64,000 nucleotides of DNA from Leptolyngbya sp. SIO1E4 (GCA_010672825.2 JAAHFU020000001.1:2542001-2606000); one strand, 5' to 3'; positions 43,394-53,230 are shown, counted from the first letter of the stretch. Notes: generated from the letters alone by a model not told the origin. Numbers and translations are program-made.

Positions 43394-45589
43394 ATGAATC
43401 CCATCACTCGACTCAAAGCTAAACTCCCGTCACCCCTGCGCCGTCTAGCCGATCTTGCCTACAACTACTGGTGGAGTTGGACGCCAGAGCGGATATCCCT
43501 GTTCAGCACAATCGAGCCTACGATTTGGCAAAATTGCCACCACAACTCAGTGGCTTTGCTAGAGTCTGTAGCCCATGAGCGCCTGTCTCAGATTGCTGAA
43601 GATCCGCAATACCTTAAGCGCTTGCAGATTTTAGCCCATCAGTTTGATTTGTACATGCGGGACCAGGCAACGTGGGCTGATCATGTCGCCCCTCACCTCA
43701 CCCCCGAAGATCCGGTGGCTTATTTTTGCTTAGAGTATGGCTTACATGAATCTTTACCGATTTATTGCGGCGGGTTAGGGGTTCTGGCTGGAGATTATTT
43801 GAAATCGGCCTCTGATTTAGGGGTGCCGACGGTGGGCGTGGGGCTGCTCTACAAACAAGGGTATGTGCGCCAACATCTCAATCGCAGCGGTTGGCAAGAA
43901 GATTTTTACCGCGACAATGATTTCGAGCACATGCCTCTAGAACTGGTGCGCGATGAGTACGGGCAACCCATTACCGTCAAGGTCATGGTGCGACAGCGCA
44001 CGGTGCGGATTCAGGTATGGAAGGTGCGCATTGGTCGGGTTGATCTGTACCTGCTGGATGCCGATCGCCCCGATAATGACCCCATTGATCGTCGATTGAC
44101 GGGGCAGCTCTATGGGGGCAACCGCGAAACCCGTATGGCCCAAGAGATTTTGCTGGGCATTGGTGGGGTGCGAATGCTCCATGCGCTGGAAATTGAGCCT
44201 GCGATTTATCACATCAATGAAGGGCATTCGGCCTTTGCCCTTTTAGAAGTGGCGCGGCAAGAGATGCAGTACTCTGGGCAGTCCTTTTACGAGGTCGAGG
44301 GCTGGGTGCGCGATCGCTCGGTGTTCACGACCCATACCCCGGTGCCGGATGGGAATGATGTCTTTTCCGCAGACATGATGGATTCTTTCTTTGGGGACTA
44401 CTGGCCCCAGCTTGGGCTGACTCGAGAGGAGTTCTTAAACCTGGGGGCCCGACGCTTTGGAGATCCTTGGGAGCCATTTGGCATGTCGGTGCTGGCGCTG
44501 CGAATGACGCGTCAAGCGAATGGGGTGAGCCAGCGCCACGGAGAAGTGTCTCGCCAGATGTGGCAAATTCTGTACCCCGATAAAGCGGAAGACGCAGTGC
44601 CCATTGGGCATATCACCAATGGCGTGCATGCCCGCAGTTGGATAGCACCCCTCATGGCTGATTTATATAGCCAGCATTTAGGGGCAGACTGGTCTCTGCA
44701 CCTGTCCGATGAAGATCGTTGGCGTAAGGTAGAGGCCATCTCCGATCGAGAACTGTGGCAGCGTCACTGCATCTTAAAAGAACGGCTGGTGGCTTACACT
44801 CGGGCCCAGGTGCTGGCTTCCCGATTGGCGCGGGGAGAGGCTGCCGATGACATTACCGCCGTTGATCGTCTGCTGGACCCTCAGGTGCTGACCCTCGGCT
44901 TCGCCCGTCGCTTTAGCCCCTATAAGCGGGGGGCGCTGTTATTCAAAGATTTACAGCGGGCTATTCGCATCCTGTCCCATGTTCGTCGACCGATCCAGAT
45001 CATTTTTGCAGGCAAAGCGAGGCCCGGTGATGACGAGGGAAAACGCATTATCCAGCGGCTGATGGAATGGTGCCGTCACCCAGCCTTGCGCGATCGCGTC
45101 GCCTTCATCGAAGACTACGATATGTATACGGCTGAGCTGATGGTGCATGGCGTGGATGTTTGGCTCAATACCCCACGCCGCCCCACAGAAGCCTGTGGCA
45201 TTGGGGGGCAAAAAGCCGCTTTCAACGGCGTTATTAACTGCAGCGTGTTAGATGGGTGGTGGTGCGAAGCCTATGACCCTGGTCGGGTAGGTAAGCCCAG
45301 CAATGGCTGGGCCATTGGTGAAGAAATCGACACTAGCGATCAAGAAGTGCAAAACCAAGTAGATGCCGAGTCCCTGTACACGCTGCTAGAACGAGAAATT
45401 GCGCCCTTGTTCTATGATCATGATCGCAGTGGGATTCCCCACAAATGGGTCGCCATGATGAAAGCCTCGATCTATACCCATGCCCCTCGGTTCAACAGCG
45501 ATCGCATGGTCGCTGAGTATGTGACCCAGGCCTACCTTGGAGAAACCCCCTCTGAACTCGGGGCAGTGGTCGCTAGCCAAGTTGCCTAA
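43394..45589 (+). CDS. glgP: Alpha-glucan (glycogen) phosphorylase family protein
   Basis: Releases glucose-1-phosphate from glycogen or malto-oligosaccharides. At 731 residues it belongs to the shorter alpha-glucan family phosphorylases found in cyanobacteria, distinct from the 800-residue classical form. The substrate-site segment YFCLEYGLHESLPIYCGGLG lies near residue 115, LGFARRFSPYKRGAL near 505, and EACGIGGQKAAFNG near 600. The ATG at 43394 begins MNPITRLKAKLP, a typical start. A remarkable inverted repeat follows the gene. Confidence 0.94.
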   Translation: MNPITRLKAKLPSPLRRLADLAYNYWWSWTPERISLFSTIEPTIWQNCHHNSVALLESVAHERLSQIAEDPQYLKRLQILAHQFDLYMRDQATWADHVAPHLTPEDPVAYFCLEYGLHESLPIYCGGLGVLAGDYLKSASDLGVPTVGVGLLYKQGYVRQHLNRSGWQEDFYRDNDFEHMPLELVRDEYGQPITVKVMVRQRTVRIQVWKVRIGRVDLYLLDADRPDNDPIDRRLTGQLYGGNRETRMAQEILLGIGGVRMLHALEIEPAIYHINEGHSAFALLEVARQEMQYSGQSFYEVEGWVRDRSVFTTHTPVPDGNDVFSADMMDSFFGDYWPQLGLTREEFLNLGARRFGDPWEPFGMSVLALRMTRQANGVSQRHGEVSRQMWQILYPDKAEDAVPIGHITNGVHARSWIAPLMADLYSQHLGADWSLHLSDEDRWRKVEAISDRELWQRHCILKERLVAYTRAQVLASRLARGEAADDITAVDRLLDPQVLTLGFARRFSPYKRGALLFKDLQRAIRILSHVRRPIQIIFAGKARPGDDEGKRIIQRLMEWCRHPALRDRVAFIEDYDMYTAELMVHGVDVWLNTPRRPTEACGIGGQKAAFNGVINCSVLDGWWCEAYDPGRVGKPSNGWAIGEEIDTSDQEVQNQVDAESLYTLLEREIAPLFYDHDRSGIPHKWVAMMKASIYTHAPRFNSDRMVAEYVTQAYLGETPSELGAVVASQVA

Positions 45590-45644
45590 AAGCCAGCAAT
45601 AGAAATTGCAATCGTCAAGCACGATCACGATATTGGAGGCGGGA

Positions 45645-45697
45645 CAGGGTTGGCTAGACAGGGTTGAGTCTTGTTGAACCCTGTCTAGCCAACCCTG
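45645..45697. repeat. Perfect 21-bp inverted repeat
   Basis: CAGGGTTGGCTAGACAGGGT plus T (45645-45665) and its exact complement (45677-45697) flank an 11-base loop, GAGTCTTGTTG. It lies 55 bases after glgP. There is no T-run, so it is a hairpin or cruciform of unknown role: a terminator-like element, an mRNA stabiliser or a binding site. No similar sequence was seen elsewhere in the window. Confidence 0.85.
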
Positions 45698-45755
45698 CCT
45701 GCTAATCCAGCGATTGATTCTTGAAGTATTTTGTGAATGACTATGGGTGGAGTAG

Positions 45756-46592
45756 ATGGTTATTTGGGAAGCTGATTGCTATCGTCGTCCTCTTCAAGAT
45801 GATGCAGGACGCCCCCTCTGGGAGTTACTGGTGTGTGATGCCCCTTTCCAATTTACCTATGGGGTGATGGCGCCCCAATCTGACGTGAATCGTGACTGGG
45901 TGCAGCACCACTTGCAAATTGCGATGCAAAAAGCTGCTCAGAAACCCACAGAAATTCGAGCATTTCGCCCCCAGTCTGTATCTTTGCTGCAGGCAGCTGG
46001 TCAAGCTTTGGGCTTGCCGGTGCGGCCCATGCGATATACCCCAACCTTGAAGCAGTGGTTGGTACAGCGATCGCGCTGGTATCCATCACAGCCCACCTTC
46101 TCAGGGGAAGCCTACGACCCGCTGACCCTAGATCACCCCGCCCCTGTCCCAGTTCCAGAGTCTTTATGGGGAGAACAGTGGCGCTTTGGCAGCCTTTCTG
46201 CCCAAGATTTTCAGGAGAGCTTAAGACATGAGCCGATCCCAATTCAAGCTGTCCCCGGAGACTGGCTGCCGCTCCAGGTGGGGCTCGCGAGCACAACGGC
46301 CATCCCCGGCATGATTATTGATGCCGGACGACAAGCCATGGCTTTGGCGCAGTGGCTGCAGGCACAACAGCCTGCGGCTTTAACATACATGCCGGGTGCC
46401 CCCGATGGGGTGGTGCTGTCAGCGGGACTGGTGGAGCGCTGGGTGCTCACCACCTTCGAAGATGACCAGGTAAAAGCTGCCGCCAGAACCTTTAGCGATC
46501 GCCAACATCAGGCGAAAGGCCTCCACTTTTTACTCGTGCGCCCGGATGATTCTGGGATGACTTTCACGGGGTTATGGCTATTACGCCTGTGA
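45756..46592 (+). CDS. Tab2/Atab2 family RNA-binding protein
   Basis: A 278-residue protein of the Tab2 family. The algal and plant members bind A/U-rich RNA and are needed for translation of photosystem I (and II) mRNAs; cyanobacterial roles are less clear. Diagnostic segments are MVIWEADCYRRPLQDDAGR, PQSVSLLQAAGQALGL, and a C-terminal GLHFLLVRPDDSGMTFTGLW. It lies 44 bases before mtnP. Confidence 0.92.
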   Translation: MVIWEADCYRRPLQDDAGRPLWELLVCDAPFQFTYGVMAPQSDVNRDWVQHHLQIAMQKAAQKPTEIRAFRPQSVSLLQAAGQALGLPVRPMRYTPTLKQWLVQRSRWYPSQPTFSGEAYDPLTLDHPAPVPVPESLWGEQWRFGSLSAQDFQESLRHEPIPIQAVPGDWLPLQVGLASTTAIPGMIIDAGRQAMALAQWLQAQQPAALTYMPGAPDGVVLSAGLVERWVLTTFEDDQVKAAARTFSDRQHQAKGLHFLLVRPDDSGMTFTGLWLLRL

Positions 46593-46636
46593 ACAATAGC
46601 CGCTACAATCGACGGCGTTGAGCAATAACAGCCCCT

Positions 46637-47512
46637 ATGACAGCACAGGCTCAGATCGGCATTATCGGTGGCAGCGGTCTTTACCAAATGGATGCCCTCA
46701 CCGATGTAGAAGAAGTTCAGATAGATACCCCTTTTGGTGCGCCCTCAGATGCGCTAGTGGTAGGAACGTTAGAGGGGGCACGGGTTGCCTTTTTGGCCCG
46801 TCATGGGCGTAACCATACCTTGATGCCCTCAGAACTCCCCTTTCGCGCCAACATTTATGCCATGAAGGCGATCGGGGTAGGGTATCTCATTTCAGCTTCA
46901 GCAGTGGGGTCTCTACAGGCTGAGGTCAAGCCGCTGGATATGGTCATTCCCGATCAGTTTATTGACCGCACTAAAAACCGCATTTCCACCTTTTTTGGGG
47001 ACGGCATTGTTGCCCACATTGCCTTTGGAGACCCTATCTGTCCCCATCTCGCTAAGGTTTTGGCGGATGCGGTTGCCAGCCTTGAACTGCCGGAAGTGAC
47101 CCTGCACCGAGGTGGTACCTACGTCTGTATGGAAGGGCCTGCCTTTTCTACTAAGGCCGAATCCAATTTGTATCGCAGCTGGGGTGCAACGGTGATTGGC
47201 ATGACTAACTTGCCCGAGGCAAAACTTGCCCGGGAAGCCGAAATTGCCTATGCGACCCTGGCCCTGGCGACCGACTATGATTGCTGGCATCCTGACCACG
47301 ACAGCGTCACGGTTGAGATGGTGATTGGCAACTTGCAAAAGAATGCCAAAAATGCCCAGGAAGTTATTCGAGCGGCAGTCCGACAGCTCAGCAAACAGGC
47401 TCCCGTATCTGATGCGCACCATGCCCTGAAATATGCCGTGCTGACGCCTTTAGATAAAGCACCCCAGGCTACTTTAGAGAAACTGAACCTGCTGTTACAG
47501 AAATATTTGTAG
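46637..47512 (+). CDS. mtnP: S-methyl-5'-thioadenosine phosphorylase
   Basis: Cleaves methylthioadenosine with phosphate, starting the methionine-salvage path. At 291 residues, phosphate-site and base-site motifs are [47 protein letters not shown] and [16 protein letters not shown]. It is probably co-transcribed with the Tab2 gene. Confidence 0.96.
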   Translation: MTAQAQIGIIGGSGLYQMDALTDVEEVQIDTPFGAPSDALVVGTLEGARVAFLARHGRNHTLMPSELPFRANIYAMKAIGVGYLISASAVGSLQAEVKPLDMVIPDQFIDRTKNRISTFFGDGIVAHIAFGDPICPHLAKVLADAVASLELPEVTLHRGGTYVCMEGPAFSTKAESNLYRSWGATVIGMTNLPEAKLAREAEIAYATLALATDYDCWHPDHDSVTVEMVIGNLQKNAKNAQEVIRAAVRQLSKQAPVSDAHHALKYAVLTPLDKAPQATLEKLNLLLQKYL

Positions 47513-47672
47513 CAGCGTTGTGGCTAGAGAAGTTGATGGTTGTTTGTAACACAAGATACTGCTTTTGTTTGGCGAAAAACCGCCATTAAGGATTTTAGAA
47601 TTTCTCAGTATCTCGTCCCTTTATCTGGTAGGTTTTGGAAAAATCTTTACGTAATTAACGAAATTAAACGGT

Positions 47673-48431
47673 ATGCCAAGAGTTGTTTCAGTACACTCCT
47701 ATCGAGGCGGTACGGGTAAGTCTAACTTTACGGCTAATTTGGCAACAACGGTGGCGCTGCAAGGGTGTCGAGTAGGGGTGGTTGATACCGATTTACCCTC
47801 CCCGGGAATTCACAATCTCTTTGGTCTAGAGCCGGAGCAAACCCATCAAACTTTGAACAGTTACCTCTGGGGTGAAAGCTCGATCGCAGATGCTGCCTAC
47901 GATGTCAGCGACAATGTGGGTATTGGCGGAGAAGGAACGTTGTTTCTGGTTCCTTCCAGCGTCAAAGCGGATGATATCGCCCGAATTTTAAAGAATGGCT
48001 ACGATGTTAAGTTGATGAATGACGGGTTTCGCAGTCTCGTCAAAGCGCTGCAGTTAGACTATTTGTTCATTGATACTCATCCAGGATTATCTAAGGAAAC
48101 CTTTTTATCGATCGCGATTTCCCATGTGTTAATCCTGATTTTGCGTCCTGACAAGCAAGATTATCAGGGCACAGCGGTCACGGTAGATGTGGCGCGGCAG
48201 CTTAAGGTTCGCAAAATGCTGTTAACCCTTAATAAGGTTTACAGCACGTTGAATCAAGCTGCTCTGAAACAGAAAGTTGAGGAAACCTACCACGAAACAG
48301 TGGCAGGGGTTTTTCCTTTGTCGGAAGACGTGGTGCAGCTAGCGAGTGAAGGCGTGTTTTGTATGAAATATCCAGACCATTCGGTGAGCCAAGAGTTTCG
48401 TAAAGTTGCCCAGCAAATTACGGAGGCATAG
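47673..48431 (+). CDS. MinD/ParA-type P-loop ATPase
   Basis: A 252-residue SIMIBI-class ATPase. The deviant Walker A is HSYRGGTGKSNFTANLAT (residues 8-25); the lysine needed for ParA-type dimerisation is replaced by R11, but the catalytic K16 is present. Later motifs are VVDTDLPSPGIH and LFIDTHPGLS. It is the first gene of a tight operon: glsA starts five bases after its stop. A chromosome or plasmid partition role is unlikely, given no parB; spatial organisation or signalling with its neighbours is more plausible. Confidence 0.85.
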   Translation: MPRVVSVHSYRGGTGKSNFTANLATTVALQGCRVGVVDTDLPSPGIHNLFGLEPEQTHQTLNSYLWGESSIADAAYDVSDNVGIGGEGTLFLVPSSVKADDIARILKNGYDVKLMNDGFRSLVKALQLDYLFIDTHPGLSKETFLSIAISHVLILILRPDKQDYQGTAVTVDVARQLKVRKMLLTLNKVYSTLNQAALKQKVEETYHETVAGVFPLSEDVVQLASEGVFCMKYPDHSVSQEFRKVAQQITEA

Positions 48432-48436
48432 GCAGG

Positions 48437-49465
48437 ATGTCGGATATTGGAGATTTGCAGTCCCTCGCTAGTTCAATTACTGCGGTTACTTCGCCCTTCC
48501 GAAATTATTTGACCGAGCTACACGAAAAACATCAAGCCCTCGACGAGGGAGCTGTTGCCGATTACATTCCTGAACTGGCGCTAGCGCAACCCGAGTGGTT
48601 TGGCATTTGTGTCGTCACTCAGGATGGGCAGGTCTTTGACGTGGGTGATTGTGACCAGCTATTTACCATTCAATCTATTTCAAAGGCGTTTGTATTTGGC
48701 CTCGCCCTAGAAGATCACGGACGGGAATACGTCAATAGCAAGGTCAGCGTAGAGCCAACGGGGGAGGCCTTTAACGCGATTGTGCTGGATGAAGCCACAA
48801 ATCGCCCCTATAACCCCATGGTGAATGCAGGGGCGATCGCCACCGCAGATTTAATCAAGGGCAATAATGGCACTGAGCGTCTCAAGCGATTGCTGGCGAT
48901 GTTCAAACGCTATACAGGCCGTGAGCACGACATCAACGTGCCTGTCTTCTTATCAGAAAAGGCTACGGGGTATCGCAATCGGGCGATGTCGTACCTGATG
49001 CTTAACTTTGGCATGGTGGGCGACAAAATTGACGAAACCTTGGATCTGTATTTTCAGCAATGCTCGATCATGGTAACTGCGCGCGATTTGGCCATGCTGT
49101 CGGCGACGCTGGCAAATGGCGGCGTAAACCCCGTGACCCAGGAACGGGCATTAGATGAACGCTACGTGCAAGATGTGATTAGCGTGATGTTGACCTGTGG
49201 TATGTATGATGCCTCGGGTGAATGGGCCTACCAGGTGGGGATGCCTGCCAAGAGTGGGGTGGGGGGCGGCATTTTAGCGGTGGTTCCTGGCAAACTGGGC
49301 ATCGGCACCTTTTCACCCCGGTTGGATGCCAAAGGCAACAGTGTACGAGGCATTCAGGTCTGCCAAGATTTGTCCAGAGATTTTGGCTTGCATTTGTTTA
49401 ATGTGGCCAAACCAGAGCGGGATCTTGCCGCTTGGTTGGATGGCAGCGATGTTGATAGCTGGTAA
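48437..49465 (+). CDS. glsA: Glutaminase A
   Basis: Hydrolyses glutamine to glutamate and ammonia. At 342 residues it has the serine-hydrolase/beta-lactamase-like fold; the catalytic Ser-x-x-Lys is in FTIQSISKAFVFGLAL (near residue 78). Also conserved are NPMVNAGAIATADL and GVGGGILAVVPGKLGIG. It lies five bases after the ParA-like gene and five before the sensor gene, so the three are very likely translated together. Cyanobacterial glutaminases are often found fused or linked to signalling modules. Confidence 0.95.
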   Translation: MSDIGDLQSLASSITAVTSPFRNYLTELHEKHQALDEGAVADYIPELALAQPEWFGICVVTQDGQVFDVGDCDQLFTIQSISKAFVFGLALEDHGREYVNSKVSVEPTGEAFNAIVLDEATNRPYNPMVNAGAIATADLIKGNNGTERLKRLLAMFKRYTGREHDINVPVFLSEKATGYRNRAMSYLMLNFGMVGDKIDETLDLYFQQCSIMVTARDLAMLSATLANGGVNPVTQERALDERYVQDVISVMLTCGMYDASGEWAYQVGMPAKSGVGGGILAVVPGKLGIGTFSPRLDAKGNSVRGIQVCQDLSRDFGLHLFNVAKPERDLAAWLDGSDVDSW

Positions 49466-49470
49466 CGACT

Positions 49471-51285
49471 ATGCCCTCCTCTCCTCGATGGAAGCCCCCT
49501 CAGACGTTTAAGCTGCCATTGCGAGTCTTGCTGATTTTGATGTTTGTAGGGCAGATTGTTGGGGCCGTCGGGTTGGTGGGGTATCTATCCTTTCGCAATG
49601 GGCAAAAGGCCGTCAATAACCTGGCCACACAGCTACGACAAGAGCTAACGGCCCGCATTGAACAAGAACTCCAGGGGTATTTTGAAACCCCTCACGAAAT
49701 CAACCGGCTCAATGCCAATGCATTTGCACGGGGCATTTTAGATGTGAGGACTGCGGCCTTCGGGGAAAGTCAGTTTTATCAACAGATGAAGATTGCCCCG
49801 ACCGTAGCGCTGGTCTACTGTGGAAGTGCTCAAAATGGCGAGTTCTTTGGGGTGTTGAGATCGCCCGAAGACGGCTCGCTGCAGCTGTCCTATAGCAATC
49901 AATCGACAAACTATCTGCGTCGCTATTATGGGCTAGATGTGCGGGGTGAACGGGCCTATTTCTTACGCCAAACCGATGGCCTTTACGACTCTCGTCAACG
50001 CCCTTGGTATGTGGCTGCTGCCCTCGGGGAGAAGCCTGCCTGGACCGATATTTACATTGCATTTACCACCGGTCTGCCAAATATCACCGCAAGTCTGCCG
50101 GTATACGACCGCTCTGGGAAAGATCTGATCGGCGTTTGTGCCACGGACGTGGTCTTACCCGAAGAATTCAGAGGGTTCTTACAGCGGTTAGACATTGGCG
50201 AAACGGGACAGGCCTTTGTCATCGATCGCCAAGGTAACCTGATCTCAAATTCGACCGATGAGCCCTTGATGGCGCAGCTTGGCGACACGGCTCAGCCACT
50301 CTTAGCGATTAACAGCCAAGATTCCCTGGTGCAGCAGACCGCACACTACTTAGCGGCACGGTTCAATGGGTTTGAGCAGATCACACAAGCCCAACGGCTC
50401 GAATTTCAAATCAACGGTAAACGCCAATTTTTAGAAGTCCTGCCGTTTCAAGATGGGTTCGGATTAGACTGGCTGATTGTGGTGGTGGTGCCTGAAGCCG
50501 ATTTTATGGCACAGATTAACACCAACACCCGCAACACGATTTTTCTGTGTGGGGCGGCACTCCTGCTGGCGATCGTCATTAGCGTGTTCACAGCCCGGCG
50601 AATTACGCGTCCCCTGCGGCGTCTCTCCCAGGCATCTGACAAGCTGGCCCAGGGCCAGCTCGATCAGCAGGTAGAGCCCAGCTTTATTGCTGAGATTGAT
50701 ACCTTAGCCGAGTCTTTTAACCAGATGACCGGGCAGCTAAAACACTCTTTTGAAGCCCTTCGCATCGCAGAAGAAAACTATCGCAGCATTTTTGAAAACG
50801 CTTTAGAAGGTATTTTTCAATCGAGTCCAGAGGGGCACTTTATCAATGTCAATCCGGCCCTGGCAAAGATTTACAGCTATGACTCACCCCTTGAGATGCT
50901 AGAAAGCATTACCAACATCGGTGAACAAATTTACGTTGATCCGGAAAAACGACTTGCATTTAAAACGGAGTTAGAAACCCAGGGTGTCGTCAAAGGGTTT
51001 GAATATCGCTGTTATCGCAAAGATAACAGCATTATCTGGACCCAAATTGATGCCCGCGCGGTTAAAGACAGCCACGGCAAAGTGCTGTATTACGAAGGCA
51101 TTGTGCAGAACATCACCGAACGCAAGCGTCGCGAAGATGAGCTTAGACAGCAACTCAAAGAATTGAAGATTGAAATTGACCAGAACAAACGCGATGAAGA
51201 AGTGGCAACCCTGACCGCCAGCGGCTACTTTCAAGAAGTGCAGCAAGCGATGGCAGAAGTCAACCTCGATGAATTTTGGAGCTAG
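49471..51285 (+). CDS. Membrane sensor: Cache, HAMP and PAS, no output domain
   Basis: A 604-residue transmembrane receptor. TM1 is at about 16-37, a double-Cache-type periplasmic sensor at about 45-340 (containing RQRPWYVAAALGEKPAWTDI), TM2 at about 350-370, a HAMP domain at about 370-420, then a PAS/PAC domain at about 440-560. The tail ends in coiled coil and ASGYFQEVQQAMAEVNLDEF. No kinase, cyclase, GGDEF or phosphatase domain is present, so the signal must pass to a partner, perhaps the upstream ATPase or glutaminase. Confidence 0.88.
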   Translation: MPSSPRWKPPQTFKLPLRVLLILMFVGQIVGAVGLVGYLSFRNGQKAVNNLATQLRQELTARIEQELQGYFETPHEINRLNANAFARGILDVRTAAFGESQFYQQMKIAPTVALVYCGSAQNGEFFGVLRSPEDGSLQLSYSNQSTNYLRRYYGLDVRGERAYFLRQTDGLYDSRQRPWYVAAALGEKPAWTDIYIAFTTGLPNITASLPVYDRSGKDLIGVCATDVVLPEEFRGFLQRLDIGETGQAFVIDRQGNLISNSTDEPLMAQLGDTAQPLLAINSQDSLVQQTAHYLAARFNGFEQITQAQRLEFQINGKRQFLEVLPFQDGFGLDWLIVVVVPEADFMAQINTNTRNTIFLCGAALLLAIVISVFTARRITRPLRRLSQASDKLAQGQLDQQVEPSFIAEIDTLAESFNQMTGQLKHSFEALRIAEENYRSIFENALEGIFQSSPEGHFINVNPALAKIYSYDSPLEMLESITNIGEQIYVDPEKRLAFKTELETQGVVKGFEYRCYRKDNSIIWTQIDARAVKDSHGKVLYYEGIVQNITERKRREDELRQQLKELKIEIDQNKRDEEVATLTASGYFQEVQQAMAEVNLDEFWS

Positions 51286-51330
51286 GGAGCGATTTATCCA
51301 TCCACCCCTCTACCCATCCACCCTCCAACA

Positions 51331-52389
51331 CTACGCCATCCACCGTAACTGCTGCGTTTTGACCGGGGAAACGAACTCACGGTTTTCGGCCTGCGATCGC
51401 TGATACTCTGCCTTAAGTTGGTAATACCAGCGGATCAGCACATCGGCGTCTTTCACCAGGCGCAGCACTGGTTCATGTTGAAGGCCAATGTGCTGCTTCA
51501 TCAACACTTCCCTATCTTGAGCTAAAAAGGTTCGCGTCAGGGGATGCAGGATGGGTTTCAGTAGCCACCCCCAAGGAATGTCCCAGAAAAACTCGAAAGT
51601 AAATGCGGTCTGATCCTGAGTGATGGGGGTAATTGCGATGAAGTTCACGACCCGATGTTTAGCGGTGGTGGTTTCTTCAGTGCGCACTCCAGGGAGATGG
51701 AACACAATTTCATTCTCAGGGACACCGCCAATGAGCCAATAGCCAAAGGCCATGTTTGCCATTTTGTGACGTCGCATGGTGAACCCGCAGGGAGAAGGAT
51801 CAAACCATTTCACTTCTGGATTCAGCTTGGCACCCCGCCACCACCATGACCGATGGACAAAGGGGCCATGGGCTGGGTCTATCAATCCCAAGACAGCATT
51901 ATCCACAAAGCAGGGAACCTGCATTGTGTAGGTCAGATTTGGTTTTGCATCGTCTGGAAATCCGGGGACTCTGGGAATGTCAAATCGAGGGGGCTGGGCC
52001 TTGCCGGAGTCTGGATCTGGTAGATAAATCCACAGATTGCCCTGAACTTCTTGAACGTCATAACGCTGGATGTTGAAGCGGCTCAGATCCGTCTTTTGAT
52101 CCGCCATCAAGGACGGGATTTCGACACAGTGCCCTTGGGAATTAAAGCGCCAGCCATGGTAGCAACACTGCACCTCTTCTCCGTTAAACCAGCCGCCACT
52201 CAAGGGAACGCCTCGATGGGGGCAGAGATCTCTGATGGCAAAAGCCTGGCCCGCTTTCGTGCGGCCAAACATAATGGGTTCGTTAAGTAAGGTTTTGCCG
52301 ATCATCTGGCCAGGTTTTAGAGCCTGGCTGGGCATCACGTGATACCAGGTATTGCGGAGGAAAGACTGGTTTTCGGTGGTGAACACCAT
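51331..52389 (-). CDS. Rieske-type aromatic ring-hydroxylating oxygenase
   Basis: A 352-residue soluble oxygenase. The Rieske 2Fe-2S ligands are in LCPHRGVPLSGG (CxH) and CCYHGWRFN (CxxH). The mononuclear iron site is likely in GLIDPAHGPFVHRSWW. This resembles the cyanobacterial branch related to pheophorbide a oxygenase and Tic55, but the C-terminal CxxC of that group is missing. The substrate is unknown. ATG at 52389; the gene diverges from cobU. Confidence 0.9.
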   Translation of the reverse strand: MVFTTENQSFLRNTWYHVMPSQALKPGQMIGKTLLNEPIMFGRTKAGQAFAIRDLCPHRGVPLSGGWFNGEEVQCCYHGWRFNSQGHCVEIPSLMADQKTDLSRFNIQRYDVQEVQGNLWIYLPDPDSGKAQPPRFDIPRVPGFPDDAKPNLTYTMQVPCFVDNAVLGLIDPAHGPFVHRSWWWRGAKLNPEVKWFDPSPCGFTMRRHKMANMAFGYWLIGGVPENEIVFHLPGVRTEETTTAKHRVVNFIAITPITQDQTAFTFEFFWDIPWGWLLKPILHPLTRTFLAQDREVLMKQHIGLQHEPVLRLVKDADVLIRWYYQLKAEYQRSQAENREFVSPVKTQQLRWMA

Positions 52390-52474
52390 TACTGAACGTC
52401 TCTAGTAAAAGGAGCAAATATCAAGCAATCCATAATTTAGCAGGCATTGTGGAGTAGAAGATAGCAATCATGGG

Positions 52475-52645
52475 AGGAGCGAACCATGGGGATATCGGGT
52501 GAAGCAACGAGAACCTGCAGGGCGCGGTTGCTGATCCAGAGAGGAACGCATTATGATACAAACCCTCCTGATGGGAATAGGCATGGCGTGCTTGATGAGA
52601 TGGGCCACGCATGCGCTACACGAATGCCCAGGAGAAGACCTCTGA
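52475..52645 (+). promoter_or_regulatory. Possible cobalamin riboswitch upstream of cobU
   Basis: Several elements fall in the order expected of a B12 riboswitch: GGGGATATCGGGTGAAGC (52488-52505) near the GGGAA-GGTG core, GAACCTGCAGGGCGCGGTTG, then CTGATGGGAATAGGC, and GCCCAGGAGAAGACCTCTG just before the cobU ATG, similar to the B12 box. Matches are imperfect and I have not folded it. The gene downstream makes cobalamin, which supports the reading. Confidence 0.4.
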
Positions 52646-53230
52646 ATGGCAAGTGGTAAGCGAATCTTAGTGACAGGCCCAGCGCGTTCGGGCAAAAGTG
52701 AGTGGGCCGAGCATCTGGCATTGCAGTCACAACAGCGGGTCATTTACGTGGCCACTTCCCAAATAAACCCTGCCGATCTGGAATGGCAGGCCAGAATTGC
52801 TGCCCATCGCCAACGCCGCCAGGAGACTTGGGACACGCTTGAGGTTCCAGTTGAGTTAGCTGAGACATTGAAAGCGGCAACCTCTGAAGAATGCTGGCTG
52901 ATAGATTCCCTCGGCACATGGTTAGCGAATTGCCTAGAGCAGTCAGCCATAGACTGGCAGGAAACCGTTGAGGGGTTGATGACAGCGATCGCGGCTTTTC
53001 CCGGCACCCTCATTTTCGTAGCCGAAGAAACCGGTTGGGGGGTTGTGCCTGCCTATCCTATGGGGCGAACGTTTCGCGATCGCCTGGGTACCTTAACCCG
53101 TCGCATTGGGGCAATCACCGACGTCACCTATTTAGTGGTTGCTGGATATGCGATCGACCTCAGTGCCTTAGGCACGCCCGTGCCTGTAGAGGGGAGTAAC
53201 CCAAAGTCTCGAAATATTACAACATCTTGA
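52646..53230 (+). CDS. cobU: Adenosylcobinamide kinase/guanylyltransferase
   Basis: A bifunctional enzyme of cobalamin (or pseudocobalamin) nucleotide-loop assembly: phosphorylates adenosylcobinamide, then adds GMP. At 194 residues, Walker A is VTGPARSGKSEWAE near residue 8, and the guanylyl-acceptor histidine is expected in IAAHRQRRQETWD. FVAEETGWGVVP is the conserved second half. ATG at 52646 is preceded by a possible B12 box. Other cob genes are not in the window. Confidence 0.94.
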   Translation: MASGKRILVTGPARSGKSEWAEHLALQSQQRVIYVATSQINPADLEWQARIAAHRQRRQETWDTLEVPVELAETLKAATSEECWLIDSLGTWLANCLEQSAIDWQETVEGLMTAIAAFPGTLIFVAEETGWGVVPAYPMGRTFRDRLGTLTRRIGAITDVTYLVVAGYAIDLSALGTPVPVEGSNPKSRNITTS

